Assembly: GCA_039090855.1 (NCBI GenBank)
Contig: CM077011.1
Span: 40,691,501-40,755,500, forward strand
Length of the DNA stretch: 64,000 nt
Origin: Macrothele yani
Lineage: Eukaryota; Arthropoda; Arachnida; Araneae; Macrothelidae
Direction: 5' to 3'
The translations under genes were made by a program, and so were the position numbers. Within the stretch, counting starts at the first letter, position 1. The number at the start of each line of letters is the position of its first letter. Of this stretch, positions 20,966 through 32,800 are shown in pieces. The notes beneath the pieces are model-generated. The model saw only the letters and a list, made by a program, of their open reading frames with translations. It did no database searches and was not told where the DNA came from.

Positions 20966-22864
20966 ATTTTCAAGGCGTGTACATACTTAGAGTCGCTTTC
21001 CAAAGTTTTGTACTGTCCTTGCCGTCTTGAAAATAGATTGTTGAATAAATATATATTTACCCGGGTTCATGTCACATTCTGTTACATTTTTAACGTTGTG
21101 TCTTTCCTTTCCGTTATCCGAAGCTACATTTGTTTTAAAGAGTAAAAGATATTTTATTTTACTTCTCGTTATTTTTAGAAGCGAATTCCTCCCAGTCTTG
21201 TGTATTCAACCCATGGATGAGTACACCACATAGCGTTGCTTTTTTTTTCTTTCAAATAATTAATAAATTTTGTACGCGTATAATTCTTTTTTTTTTTCCA
21301 ACAAACGTTGTTTTAATGGTTTTCCAGGATATTTGTTTCAAGCGGTTTCAAATTTTTTCTGGTTAGTCATCCACTCCATTCCATGAATTCATGGGAATGG
21401 AGTGGGTGTATTTCATGGCTGTAATAGTATTTCACGGCTTAATCTGATATCTTCGTCAACGTAAAATTTCATTAGGAAATTAATTCGCCTCTCCACATAT
21501 GGATTTTTTTCTTAACATCCACTAAAATAACACGATGGCGATAGCGTCGTCTTCAACTAACTGGTACCATGAGAGGCACAGCAAGTGTTGCTTCTGCGCA
21601 TGCGCAGTCCCGTTGCTTCCTCCTGCTGTTGGGGGTTGCATTGGTTGCCAGCAACGGGCCACTAGTGGCACTTACTTGGAGGCCCACAATTCACGGCGAT
21701 GCTGCAGGGCCATCAATGGCTCGCCAACTGATAGCGCTGCCACCAACGGACCACTACCGGGCCGTCAGCGGCAGATTTCAGCCAGCATTGACCCATTACT
21801 GCCAGCTGGTGGCCAGCAGTTTCCCAGCACTTGTGTCTTTGCTGGGTTGGCATCTGGACTCATCCGACAAGACGACTCTTTTTCAGTCATCAAATGTCCA
21901 GGAATGGTGCTCCAGCGCCAACGAAGTGGATCTGCTGATGACGGCCGATCAACATGAGCACAAAAACGGGCCGTTTACTTCTTAAGCCCAGTCTGCAAGC
22001 GCGTCCGTTAAACTGTACGCTCGGAAACGTTTCTCTGCGCGTTCACGTCTCGGTTGCAAGTAGCCGTTAATTAAGGCATCGCGAGCCGTCTGTTGTTCCG
22101 TAAAACAAGCGCGAACAAGAGTTTACCTAGGCTTCCAACCTGTGGTGATCTCCAAGTTCTAGCATTTTGATGTGTGTATGCATTTATATCTATTTACTGG
22201 CCATTCTCACTACACCTGTAGAACTACGGCTTTCTAACAACCAACAATGCTTGCTGTTGCTGAGATGCTGATAATCGTCATTACGAAGTCGCTAATCATT
22301 CCCCTTTCGAACTCGATGAACTCGGGAGACTACCATAGTACTCTTTGTAGATAATTTATGCTATGCATCTTTCATATACCAAGATGTTTGTTGGTGTGAA
22401 GTAAAACGAGTGTTCGAGAGTACACATTTATTTGCGTACAATACATTTGCGTCACTAACTACCGTACCGAGCCACAGTCCGGCATGTAGTAAGTAGAATT
22501 ACATCATAACAACAAACAGTAAGTATGGTGTCCTTGAGAGAAACGAACTCCGAGCTCCACTGACGTAGTGGAAAAACCGGTTCTCTCGCTCTGCCCGGGA
22601 AGCGGACAGAAGAGTTAAAGGCGTGTGCTTATGTGTGTGTCGTGAGGTAAGATATTCTGTGTTATCGCATAACCTTCTACGTGCTGTAAATAATCTTAAG
22701 GATATTACACCTCTCAATTAACTTGAGATAGGTGTTTATGTTCCATTTGTGAGTCCGGTTCAAAAATTAATTACGATAGTGTCAAGCAAAATCCATATTG
22801 GTAAGGTTTACCTATTCCTGACATAAAGCGGTACTTAGCAGTGCATATCTTTTCGTTATGTTAA

Positions 22865-23005
22865 ATAATTTTTTTCCAAAAGTTCATTATCATTTGTTGC
22901 TTTTAGCTTTATGATTTTCGATTAACTCCAATAAACCTTTGTGTGTTCTTCCTGGCTTATTCGTTAGGTTTAGAACTGTCCCAGTGGCGTTCTTTTTTTG
23001 TGGAT
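22865..23005. repeat. Direct repeat pair, first copy
   Basis: The blocks TTGTTGCTTTTAGCTTTATG, CGATTAACTCCAAT and CTGTCCCAGTGGCG recur 1410 bp downstream at 24275-24411 in the same order and spacing, with a few changes. It could be the ends of a decayed LTR element or a duplicated segment. Confidence 0.85.
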
Positions 23006-24274
23006 TAACTAGGTATTATTGTCATAAAACCAATGAAAGAAAATATGTGTGTCATAAAAATAAATATTTACTACTAATCTGGTGGCAGCAATATTGAGTA
23101 TTTCTACTGCGTAGTATTTCAAAACCAATACTTATTTTTATTATTATATATTATTCAGATTTAGACGAGCGTAAGAAACGACCCTGACACTGATGAAATG
23201 TTCTATTGGTACGGAAGTCCATCTGCGCATGCGCAAGCTGACCTCAAGATAGAAAGAAAAGCTGAATTGCAAGTGTATTACTGCCTAGCCGTCTATAGGT
23301 ATCTTTTCGTCTAGGACATCTACAGGTTACACCCCATCGTGGTATATATCATTGTAAAGCTCTCTTCTACAGCAGCTAAACTCCCTTTGTGGGAGGGGGC
23401 GTCGAGATGAAGCCAAATTTCGCTACGACGTACAGTTTTCATGGCATCAAAAACGCATTTTTGTAATAGATTTTATCACATTTAGCACGGTTTCTCGTAA
23501 TTTACGTAGATTGCAATAAGATATTATTACGAACGTGTTATAATGATATTCGTGATAGTTTAGTAAAATACAGAGTAACAACGAAATTCACTATTGTTGC
23601 GTCACTTCATGGGGAAGCATTTAAAAGTCAGATTTCAGCAACGGTAATGACTACTGCCGTTACCAATTTTCGTTACATCGAAATGTTTTACATGGGATTA
23701 ACTTTACTACTGTCGAAAATGGTGCATAGTGTGAACATGTTCAGCCTTTTACTCACATCGCGTGCTTAGTCATGACGAACTGACCTACCTAGCCGTCTAT
23801 ACATGTTCTGTGCCGGTGAGTGACATCACCACTACGTGCGTGGGACGCGTCCGTTCGTGGAAACAGTGATGTTAACAATGATCTGTCCCATGGGAGTAGA
23901 TAAAATACTCGCATAATCATTGTATCAATCAGCGCAGTTTTAAGTTGTTTAAAAGATTTTAAGATGACTTTTGTCTTCATGGAGGCAGAAGCTTTTGTTT
24001 TTATAACCTGTGAATGTTAAAGAAGTGGCATTTGGGATTTGCAAGTAGTCAGTGGTGTTAGTGCCGTTTCGAAATGTGGTTTCTTCAACAGGCTGATGAT
24101 GACTGGCACTTGTCTAATATCATTTCGGTCTTAATGTAACAATTTTCCCCAATACTTTGGAAGAGTGCTAATAAATTTCCTTATCTTAGAGTATGGCTCT
24201 TTATTTCCTACTTCCTGTAGTTTTATTTTCAAGATTAAAATTTGAGAAATTGGTGCATATGTTTTCCTTTCTGT

Positions 24275-24411
24275 TCAATAATTTTTTCCAATTGTTCATT
24301 TTTTTGTTGCTTTTAGCTTTATGATTTTCGATTAACTCCAATCAACCTTTGTGTGTTCTTCCTGGTTTATTCATTAGGTTTAGAACTGTCCCAGTGGCGT
24401 TTTTTTTTATC
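24275..24411. repeat. Direct repeat pair, second copy
   Basis: Second copy of the 22865-23005 sequence, on the same strand. The copies run together from the AATTTTTTCC block to the T run after CCAGTGGCG. The 1.27 kb between them contains no coding motif. Confidence 0.85.
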
Positions 24412-26002
24412 TGCGTTCCGGATAACTCTCAAAGAGCTCTAGGGAAAAGCGTATTAATATGGATACCTGTTTCTCTTTCGCTTAACCTTTATAATAAAAT
24501 GCTGGATCCTTTTGATGATTTGGACATTATTTCTTCTGATACTTCAAGTTTTTACGCTGTGGGCAAAATCCTTTCTTTTTCTTTCTGTATCAAACATTTT
24601 TCCTCTAAAAGTTTTCTTCCGCAGTTATTTTCTGTGATTTCTGATACTTTTTTTAATGGTGCAATCTGTTACTGATTTTCTCATTTTTTTTATTTGCGTT
24701 GCAGATATCATTAACTTCTGTCTGATTCGCAGTTTAATTATCCATCATTTCCGGTCGCATTTTTGAAAGATTGGAACTTTAATCAAAACTTTCCCTTAAT
24801 CTGCCGAAATTGGTTTAGGCAGATCTTTTCATTGTTATACATTTATCCGTGAGCTATGTCCTTTTCGCTCAAGAAACCAAGGCATTCTTCCTTATCTCTA
24901 TATTCATTTATATTAAAATATAACTTTCTTCTATCATGTGCGTCATCAGTTTTGCTTCGACCGTTGTGTGCTTAAGCATATTTTTGCTCTTACCGGTCTT
25001 TTCTCTACCAGTTTTGAAATATTTTTTAATACTGGCATGTATTGTTTTATTTGCTGTACCTGAAATTTATTTTCATTTCTGTAAACCCTTTTGGGATTCC
25101 TAACATAGGAGTTAATCTTTTTGAATAATGCACTCCACTGGGGAGAATGTTGAGAGGAAGTTTTCTAAACTTGATCTCGACATTCTTCCGTGCTGTGAAA
25201 CATAATTTAAGTGCATTGTGAGATTTCCAAATGCCACCTGCTGAAATCATACTTAACCAAATAAAATGAAGCAGAAATTTTATTTATATACACCGACGAG
25301 CCATTACATTATGACCACCTACCTAACAAGCTGTAGGACCTCTTTTAGCACACAAAACATTGGCTATTCTGAGAGGCATTTTTTTTTGATTCGAGGTTTA
25401 ACGACCACCGTGAGCAACTCAATGGGCTATAAGCAGTCGCCCGTCCCTAATTTAGGGTTACTGGTTCCAGGGAAGGGAGAGAGCCAGTGCCGTAAGACAA
25501 ACACAACATCCATGCCTCACCGGGATTCGAACCCGGACCCCTTTCGGACGAATGATTAGAGGACATCGCTTAGTTTCAATATTCGCTTTTATTCACGTAA
25601 AAGAATTACAACAGAACATTCCCAACCTCACACGCAGTGTGAGAGAAGGGGAGAAATAAAACAAAATGTAGATATTTACAATGAAATGATAATTATACAA
25701 TTGAGCAATGACAGGCATTGCATTATTTGCTGTAAACAGCAGTAGCTCTGGGATAATTGTTCATTGAAGTCTTGGAACATCACTGGAGCGAAACAATTTA
25801 CAAAAAAAAAAAAAAAATAAATAAAAAAAAAGAAAATTCGCGCAGTTCTAGTGACATGGGAATCACTGGTGGCAGAGAGTCACTGTGCGGATGAAGAAGA
25901 CTGTGTACAAAAGGTGACAACAGCAGGAAGCAAACACAATCCAGTTCCAGGAGAAAACATGGTGAGGGAACAGTAAAAATTGAAAGTTCCGACGTAGGTT
26001 TA

Positions 26003-29000
26003 TTAAAACAGCAGATGAACAGTCTGGGCACTAGAAAACTGAAACCAGGGACGACACGGCGACCATGTTGTGAAGAAGGCAGGTAACCGTGCCGTATCTT
26101 TCGCCAAGGAATATTCCAGGGTGAGTCTGGCTTTAACCCTGTTGCGGTAGTGTGCAACCAAGGAGTTAGAGAATGTAATAGGATTTGGATCTTGTAACTG
26201 TAGCAGGTGAGAGAAAATAATATATTTAGCTAGAATAAATAAATACGAACAAACTGGTAAAATAGAGCAGAAACTTGTAGAACTGTGGCCGAGGAAACGA
26301 TAATCTTCTAGGGTGAGATCACTGGTACAAGAAGGATGTGCAAGTTGGAACATACTGTGAAATAGTGGGAGCAGCGTCGGACAGTAAACAAACATGTGTA
26401 CGACGTCTCCAACGACGTTACAAAAAGGACAGAGATCTGATGATACTATATTTCTCCGGAACAAAGTCGAAGGGACAGGCAGTCGATTGTGCAAAAACCT
26501 CCAATGCACATTAAGTTCTGAGGAGAGGGCCGGTGAATGTTGGGCAGTAGACCAGACTGAGGTTAGTGCAAAAGAAGGAACAGAGGGAATAGGGCAAGGT
26601 ACCGCAGAAGAAGAACGGAGAAAACGGTACAGGGTGCGGGTGGAAAGACTGTGGAGAGGGAGGAGATCACCGGAAAGGGGAAGGAAGAACGGAAAAGGGA
26701 GAGAGGCAGAGGAAACGGAAAGGAGGCCAGAGGAATCGACTAGGGAAGGAAAAAGTGATTGAAGAGCATGTTTAAGTTGGAGGAAGTTATCAGAGAGTTC
26801 GGGCGAGGGTGGTAGGGTGGGAAAAAGTTCGGAAACGGGTTTCCATGAAAAATCGGGGAGGACCAGTTGGGAAACGGAGACTACACCAGCGTGTAGCCAT
26901 GCGGGGAAAAAGAAAAAGTTGGCAGTAGGGGGGTGGAGGACGGAGGAGAAAAAAAGAGGCTCGGAAAGAAGATCAAGAGTGGAAGAGGGGGGTTGACGAA
27001 TGAGCGGTAAAGAACGAAGGAACTGAACAGCTTCATGGTAGACTAGAGGAAAACGGGGGGGGGGGGGTGGAATGACAGTGTGAATATCCATCTTGAGAAG
27101 AAGATGGTACGGTGAGGCCGGGATTAAGGGGGAAGTCAGAACATTAAGCAGAAGAATGGAAGCGGAAGAGTCTGGTTGAACTGTCAAACGGAGGAAATTG
27201 AAAATTCTTACAGCTTTATAACGTACGGTAATCTCTGGCATATTGAGGCCACCACAAGTCGAAGGTAGAGACAATACTGAGGAAGATAACCAATGAGTAG
27301 ATGACCAAACAATGCTGAGCATTGCTGATGTTGTTGCAGTTTGAACGTAGGCTGGTGGCGGTTGTGCAATCCAGGAATGATAAACTAACGAGAGGATGTG
27401 GGTGCCAGAAAGCCGTGCACGACTGTGGTAGGTCAAACAGCACTTGAGCTTGGACCAGTAAGCAGCGGTGTGACGTAGTTTCCTGACGAGGGGTCTCCAG
27501 GTGGCAGCCGCTGCTGAGACCCGGCTGCCAATGTGCACCCCAAGTATCTTTTGACTGGTGGAAGTCCAATGAGCGCCCCACGGTGTATCAAGGCGATGTC
27601 TCCAGGATCCACACCACAAGCCTGTACACTTTGAAAGGTTTAACGGAGCGCCGGAAGCCGCAGCATACACTTGATACCATGCAAGAACAATTGTGAATTG
27701 CCATTCGTCTCGGATGAGAAGTGTGATATCATCGGCGTAGGCAGTAAGAACGATAGAATGGTGCCTGGTGCTATGCCGAATGGTGGAGGGGGAGGTTGTA
27801 GAAGAGAACGGATAGAGCAAAGAAAAGGCTCAAAGACTAGAGAGAAAAGTTGTCCGGAAAGAGGACATCCTTGACGGATGCCCTTACGAAACGGAATGGG
27901 GGCTGTAAGGAAGGAGGCCGTCCGGATATGGACAACTGAGTCCTGGTACAGGGCAAGGAGGGCTGTGATGAAGACAGATGGGAACCGAAGGCAGAGAGCA
28001 CAGAGGGAAGCCACTTATGACTCACGTTATCAAAGGCCTGCCTCTGATCAAGATTGAGGAAGGCTAAAGGTTCGGAGGAAAGGTGGGCAAGGCAATATGA
28101 GTCACGGGGAGATTAATATTAGTATGAATGCTTCGGCCAGGGATGGTGTACGTTTGGTCGGGATGTATGACGGTGGGAAGGACAGGGTTCAATCGAAGAG
28201 AGAGTATTTTGGTTTAAATCTTGTAGTCAACATTAAGGATGGATATAGGACGCCAGTTATCCAACTCCAGCAGACACCCCTTCTTTGGAAGAAGAATGAT
28301 GTGAGCTAGAGTAAAAGCGGGGGGAAGAACAGATAAGGAAAAAGCAGCTGTAAAGCAAGGCAATAGGAGAGGGTGTAAGAAAGAGGAAAACGTACGAAAG
28401 AAATTAACTGTCAACCCGTCAGGACCAGGTGACGAGTGACAGTTAAGTAAGGCAAGTGACTGTACTACTTCTGCTGGGGTGATAGGCATAGAAAGAGATG
28501 TAACAAGATGTGATGGAATATGTGGTAAGGCACGAAGAATCGAATCAGCATGCGGAGAACTTGACTGGGACAGAGCAAAACGTGACTGAAAATATGTTCT
28601 AACACCGGAGCAAATGAGAGTGGGGTCATTAGTAACAGTTCCATCGGGTAACTTCAGATTACGGAGGTGATGAGCAGAACGTTTGTGGAATTCCAGTTGT
28701 TGAACCTGTTCACATAGATAGTCATTTGGCTGGAGATAAAGGAGCTTGAGGCGGCGAAGAGCTTGTTAGGAGACAGGAAGTAGCAAGGCACGAAGTTCAG
28801 CTTGGTAATGAGAAAACAGCGAAGAATCAAGATCTGGGGTGGAAAAAATCGAGCGTGCAGCATCAATCTTCATAGAGGCGGTGGTACGTTTTTCGTGGGA
28901 ATATTGTTTGGTATAAAGAAGAATTTGGGGTTTGACATTTAACCAGTGTTGCAAGGGACAAGAAGCAAAAGGGAGCGTATATAAGGCTTGTTGGAGCTGC

Positions 29001-29815
29001 GATTGGATGGAATTTACGTAACTTGAATCAAGTAAAAGATCATCATCAAGGGTCCAAGTACGGTAGTATTGCCGAGGAGATGGACCGGTGTGAAGACACA
29101 TTACGACACAGCTGTGATCGGAAGAAACTGTCGGTGTGTGAGAAAGGGAGATAACTGAAGGAAGAAGAATTGAAGAAACATAAAACCGGTCAAGTCGGGC
29201 GGTTGTAGGGGAGGAAGTGGAGTAGGAGCGCCAGGTGTACGAACGAAGAAATGGGTGCAGGTGTCGAAAAGAATCTTGGAGTTGTAGCTGGTTGATGGCT
29301 GTAGAAAGTGCTCTGGTAAGAAAATACCTGGTATCCGTGGAACCGTCCGATCTGTCGAGGGATGGGTCAAGGGTGCAGTTAAAATCACCACCTAAGATGA
29401 CAATATCAGTGGCCGGAAGACCTTGATTACAGGAAACAAAATGCTCAAAAAGACAGTCTGCATACTGTTGATTGCCGGAAACATAGATGTTGAAGATATG
29501 GTATCGGAAGTTGTGAAGTCGGAAAGACAGAAGCTGCAGGAGGTCACGATAAATCGGTTTTACCGTGATATCAGTAATGAAGGATCGAAGACGAAAATTG
29601 ATGGCCACTGCAAGTCCTGCGTGAAGACTAAGTCGATGGGCATGGTAGAATTGAAATGGCCAGGTTCGCCACCGGTGGTATGGGGTGTTGGGATGGCAGT
29701 TAGTCTCCTGTAGCAATAATATATCCGCATCATGCGGTGTAAGGTCTTCAAACACTAACGCATTGGTAGGAGGGACGGAGCATCCCTTACAGTTGAAAGA
29801 AAGTAATTTTAACTT
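26003..29815 (-). pseudogene. LINE ORF2: endonuclease/reverse transcriptase, broken
   Basis: The product would nick target DNA and reverse-transcribe the LINE RNA there. Reading from 29815 down, the endonuclease opens with LLSFNCKGC, then ILLLQETNCH, VILGGDFNCTLD, RLDRFYVSS and SSDHSCVV. This frame stops at 28766. Reverse transcriptase follows in pieces: SSPGPDGLTVNFFRTF and NWRPISILN (28489-28214), KGIRQGCPLSGQLFSLVF (28014-27640), then AYADDITLLIRDE at the head of a 605-aa frame (27820-26003). That frame ends with LPVPSTLFRRNIVSSDLCPFC and a further Cys/His pair, the usual LINE C-terminal motif. The endonuclease triad residues look present. At least three breaks (about 28766, 28214-28025 and 27820) make it inactive. 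ORF1 ends immediately upstream. Confidence 0.88.
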
Positions 29816-31525
29816 GAAAGAGGTTGTAGTGGTTGAATATTACTATCAGCACTTTTGTGAAGACTGGTTACACGTTTCTTTAAGTTAGATGTCTGCGCAT
29901 TAGTGACTGTGTCAATTTTTGGCAAAAGAGCAAGTAGATTCTGAAGTTGGGTGATAATAGTGGGAAGCTGAGCATTACGTGATTGAACGCAGTCTAGCTG
30001 TTCGAGAGGACGTGACGGTTGATTGAGTATAATGAGAGCAAGATCAGAGGGTGCCAGCGGCCCGTCTAATGCAGGGAAAGTTTCCAGATATTCAGCGAAA
30101 GCTTTTTGATCCAACAATTTTGGAACAGCTGGGGACTTAAGAGATGTAGGAACTGCTGTTGGAGAGAAAGACTGTCGAATTGGCGAACGGGAACGAGAGC
30201 AGCGTGGAGAAGACGTCACTGGCGAGATGGAACTCTGTCTGGTACGTTTCAACGTGGGAACGCCGGGAGAAGCTGGTGGGTGTAGGACAGTTAGATCTGA
30301 CTCCACATTAGGGGATCCAAGGGAAGAAGATGAAGCAACACGATGGAGGGGTTGCCATTCCTTTTCTGAGATAATACCCTCCGAAGAACGTAGAGGTACC
30401 ACAACAGCAAGTGGGTCCAACGATGAAGAGGTGCCAAAGTTCCTGTAGTAGAGCCGAACTTGGTGTGGCCAGAGAAACTGGTGTTGAGGCTGGGGTGTTG
30501 ACTTTGGGTGGTATGGAAATAGGTGGCTTGGCAGATACATGTGGACAACGTGATTGGATGTGGCCATATGCCTTGCATTTAAAACAATGCAAGGCAGTAA
30601 CGATATCGATCCGGAAAATTTGCTTCCCTACAACCACAGTGAGGTCAGTAGGGCAATCAGCAATGGCATCTTCAGTAGGAAACAGGATCCTTGCTTGGCG
30701 ACGCAGACCTAAGATGTTCCTGTCATCTGGGTCTGTTGGTGCGGAAGACAGAGTGGAAATGGAACCAACTACTTTTCCACAACGGGAAAGGGCCGCCATT
30801 AAGTAATGGTCCTTGATTTCTGGTGGTACGGGGTAGCACGTAACAAGTACGGGGCGCGGCGTGAGCGGGACTCCCAGTAAGGTATGATCCCCAACATGCA
30901 GTCCGTCAGATAAGACGCGCTCCACAAACTCTGGCTTCGCAAAATAGATGAGAACAGTCCTAGGCTTCCTCGCCATATGGGTGATCGCTCCCTTAGGGAG
31001 GATTTGGCGGACGGCTAAAGAGTATTTCTTAAGGCTGGTGTCCGGGAGGGCATCAAAACATATGCCAAGTTTCTGTGTGCGTAAAACCTTCTGCCCAGCA
31101 GCTGAAGTTTCAGGAATTTCGATGCGTAATTTCTTGTTGTCTCTAGTGACAATCATATCAAGAGGCGTTGTACATGGATTCTTCGCTGTAGAGGAAGATG
31201 AACTGGTACCCTTCACAACGGAAGCATAAGGTAGAGCTGCCGTAGGAATGGGCGGAGATGGGGAAGGTCGAGACGCAGTGCTCGCAGGAGCAGATGAAGT
31301 ACCAGAGGCAACGGATACTGAAGAAGTTAATGACGTCACGGTGGTGGAAAATGTCGGGAAATCAACATCCATAAAGTTGGAAGAAGAAGTGGTAACATCA
31401 GATAACGCGGCTTGGAAACCAGCTGTGTGTGGTAGTGACGATGACCGAACGTGGCCAGGTGGGGGCGGAGCTTTGCTATCAAGCTTCAGACCTGGCCTAT
31501 CAGATGCGGTCGCCGTCATTTGCAA
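29809..31525 (-). pseudogene. LINE ORF1 nucleic-acid-binding protein, frameshifted
   Basis: The first frame (31525-30308, 405 aa) begins with MQMTATASDRPGLKLDSKAP and a Ser/Thr/Pro-rich region of about 120 residues. A mixed domain follows (about residues 130-320), then a CCHC knuckle, CFKCKAYGHIQSRC, near residue 330. After the knuckle coding shifts to the frame 30567-29809, another Ser/Pro-rich region containing SRSRSPIRQ, ending just as ORF2 opens with a short overlap. Combined length is near 570 aa. LINE ORF1 proteins of this kind bind the element RNA and package it with ORF2. One frameshift near 30400-30540 explains both frames. Long plus-strand ORFs here are shadows. Confidence 0.82.
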
Positions 31526-31590
31526 TGGCTGGCTTGCTAAACCCGACCCTGGGCAAGCCAGGACGGAAAAAGAGTTAGTACAAGTAAAGT

Positions 31591-31647
31591 TTTACTTACA
31601 GGACGTCAAAGTCGACACAGGAGACGTTGACGTCCTGTAAGTAAAAG
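31591..31647. repeat. Perfect 20-bp inverted repeat in the LINE 5' UTR
   Basis: TTTTACTTACAGGACGTCAA at 31591-31610 pairs perfectly with 31628-31647 across a 17-nt spacer. A direct repeat (GACGTCAAAGTCGACACAGG type) at 31603-31629 and 31648-31672 overlaps it. In the transcript this could form a strong stem-loop about 65 nt upstream of ORF1. Confidence 0.95.
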
Positions 31648-31815
31648 ACGTCAAATCGACACAGGAGACGTTCACAACGCAGGAGATACACAAAATGACG
31701 GCACACACACAAAAGAACACCAATAAACGCAGGTCAAACACGGAGCACAGGTCAACACAACCTTTACAAAGCCATCGCTTAGACCACTGCGCCACCGGGG
31801 CGGCCTGAGAGGCAT

Positions 31816-32800
31816 CGATTCTATGTGTTGGCGATAGGTATCTTGGGGTATCTGGTACCATAATGTCAACAGCAGGTCCTCCAGTTCGCGTACATTTCGG
31901 GGTGGTGGTGATTTAGCGCGAACCCGCTTTTCCAAGTCGAATCACAAATGTTCCACTGGGTTCATGTCAGGTAAATTTGGAGGCCACGGCATTAACACAA
32001 AGCCTTCACGATGGTCCTCGAACCACTCCTTGACGATTCTGGCAGTGTGGCAAATCGTATTATCCTGTTGGTAACGGCCATTGCCATCAGGGAACACAGT
32101 TGCCATGCATGGATGAACTCTGTCCACAACGATGTTAAAATACCGGACAGCTGTCAGGGATTGTGCTATTGGGAAATTGTGCTTAAATATATCCAGGAAA
32201 ACATCGCCTACAGCATAACATCGCCGCCGCCGCCGCCTGCCTGTTATCACCCAACAGTGCATCCAACTGCCATAGCCTCCGTTGGTAATCGGCGTATCCA
32301 TACTCGTACGTCTACGTGATACACCAGGAATCTTGATTCGTCGGACCAAGCCACTTTCTTCCAATCATCCACGGTCCAATTTTGATGATCTTGGGCCCAT
32401 TTCATGCGTTGCTGGTGATGACGTGTAGTGAGCACAGGGACCCTGCTGGGTCTTCAGCTACGCAGGCCCATGTGTAGAAGGCTGCGATAAACTGTGTGCT
32501 ACGACACATTGCCCTGATCACCGCTGTTGTACCTGCGGGTGTTTTGTCGCACTGTGGTCCTGCGGTCGCTGTGAACAATGCCCGACAGTCTCCGCTCCTC
32601 TCTCGCATCAGTGGGCTTCGGACGACACACGGCTGGACGATGGTTTGTCATTTAGCCATCTGTGCACCACTTTTAATACGTACTTACTACAGCGGCACGT
32701 GAACAACCCGTTTCCGAGATCGTAGTTCCGAAGAGCCGTGCCATCACAATTTGCCCTTTATCAAACTACGATAAATCGGCAGGTTTTTCCATTCTGACTT
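31816..32800 (-). pseudogene. Tc1-A transposase pseudogene (copy 2)
   Basis: Reading from about 32790 downward: a degraded N-terminal HTH, then a CRALFTATAGPQCDKT-type stretch (32608-32402), MKWAQDHQNWTVDDWKKVAW and the first Asp in SDESRFLVYH (32435-32320). The second Asp segment follows (GNGRYQQDNTICHTARIVKE, about 32100-32040) and MPWPPNLPDMNPVEHL with the third acidic Glu at about 31945. The C-terminal LWYQIPQDTYRQHIESM lies at about 31830-31880. All three catalytic residues are readable but in different frames, and the last codons continue beyond the SINE at 25379. Inactive. Confidence 0.9.

Larger units (their letters stand above)
19565..21846. mobile_element. R5 element, copy 2
   Basis: The left end begins TCCCAGTAAAAACAGTCTTG. 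The right end on the minus strand begins CCCAGCAAAGACACAAGTGC. Both terminal regions are a few hundred bp rich in CCAGCA and TGCTGG words and are imperfect inverted copies. It is about 700 bp longer than copy 1 because of extra sequence at roughly 20237-20965. No transposase motif was found on either strand. Confidence 0.75.
21847..25288. other. No gene recognised; one direct-repeat pair
   Basis: This 3.4-kb stretch is T-rich in its second half. The 108-aa ORF at 24349-24675 overlaps the second direct repeat and has no motif I recognise. No transposase or LINE protein was found. Confidence 0.5.
25574..31770 (-). mobile_element. 6.2-kb L1/Tx1-like LINE inserted in SINE-1
   Basis: The flanking duplication is GACATCGCTTAG (25562-25573) and GCCATCGCTTAG (31771-31782), one mismatch in 12. 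On the minus strand the order is a 245-bp 5' UTR, ORF1 with a zinc knuckle, ORF2 with endonuclease and reverse transcriptase, and a 3' UTR of about 430 bp ending GAATAAAAGCGAATATTGAAA minus the final base, with AATAAA close to the end and no long A tail. Both ORFs carry frameshifts or stops. The clade call rests on the zinc knuckle ORF1, the endonuclease type and the C-terminal Cys/His region. It is an inference at moderate confidence. Confidence 0.85.
25380..31805 (-). mobile_element. SINE-1 split by the L1/Tx1-like LINE
   Basis: The parts 25380-25573 (T run, body, B box) and 31783-31805 (ACCACTGCGCCACCGGGG end of the head) make one SINE-1. The duplication TGAGAGGCAT is perfect at 25370-25379 and 31806-31815, showing insertion into Tc1-A. 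The SINE itself is interrupted inside its tRNA-like head, in the A-box area. Confidence 0.94.

Noticed and set aside
24349..24675. 108-aa ORF with hydrophobic stretches
   Set aside because: Overlaps a direct repeat in T-rich DNA, has no recognisable motif and no gene structure around it.
26394..26762. Plus-strand 122-aa Arg/Glu-rich ORF
   Set aside because: Antisense of the LINE ORF2 C-terminal part; low complexity.
30411..31640. Plus-strand ORFs of 93-131 aa
   Set aside because: Shadows of LINE ORF1 on the opposite strand.
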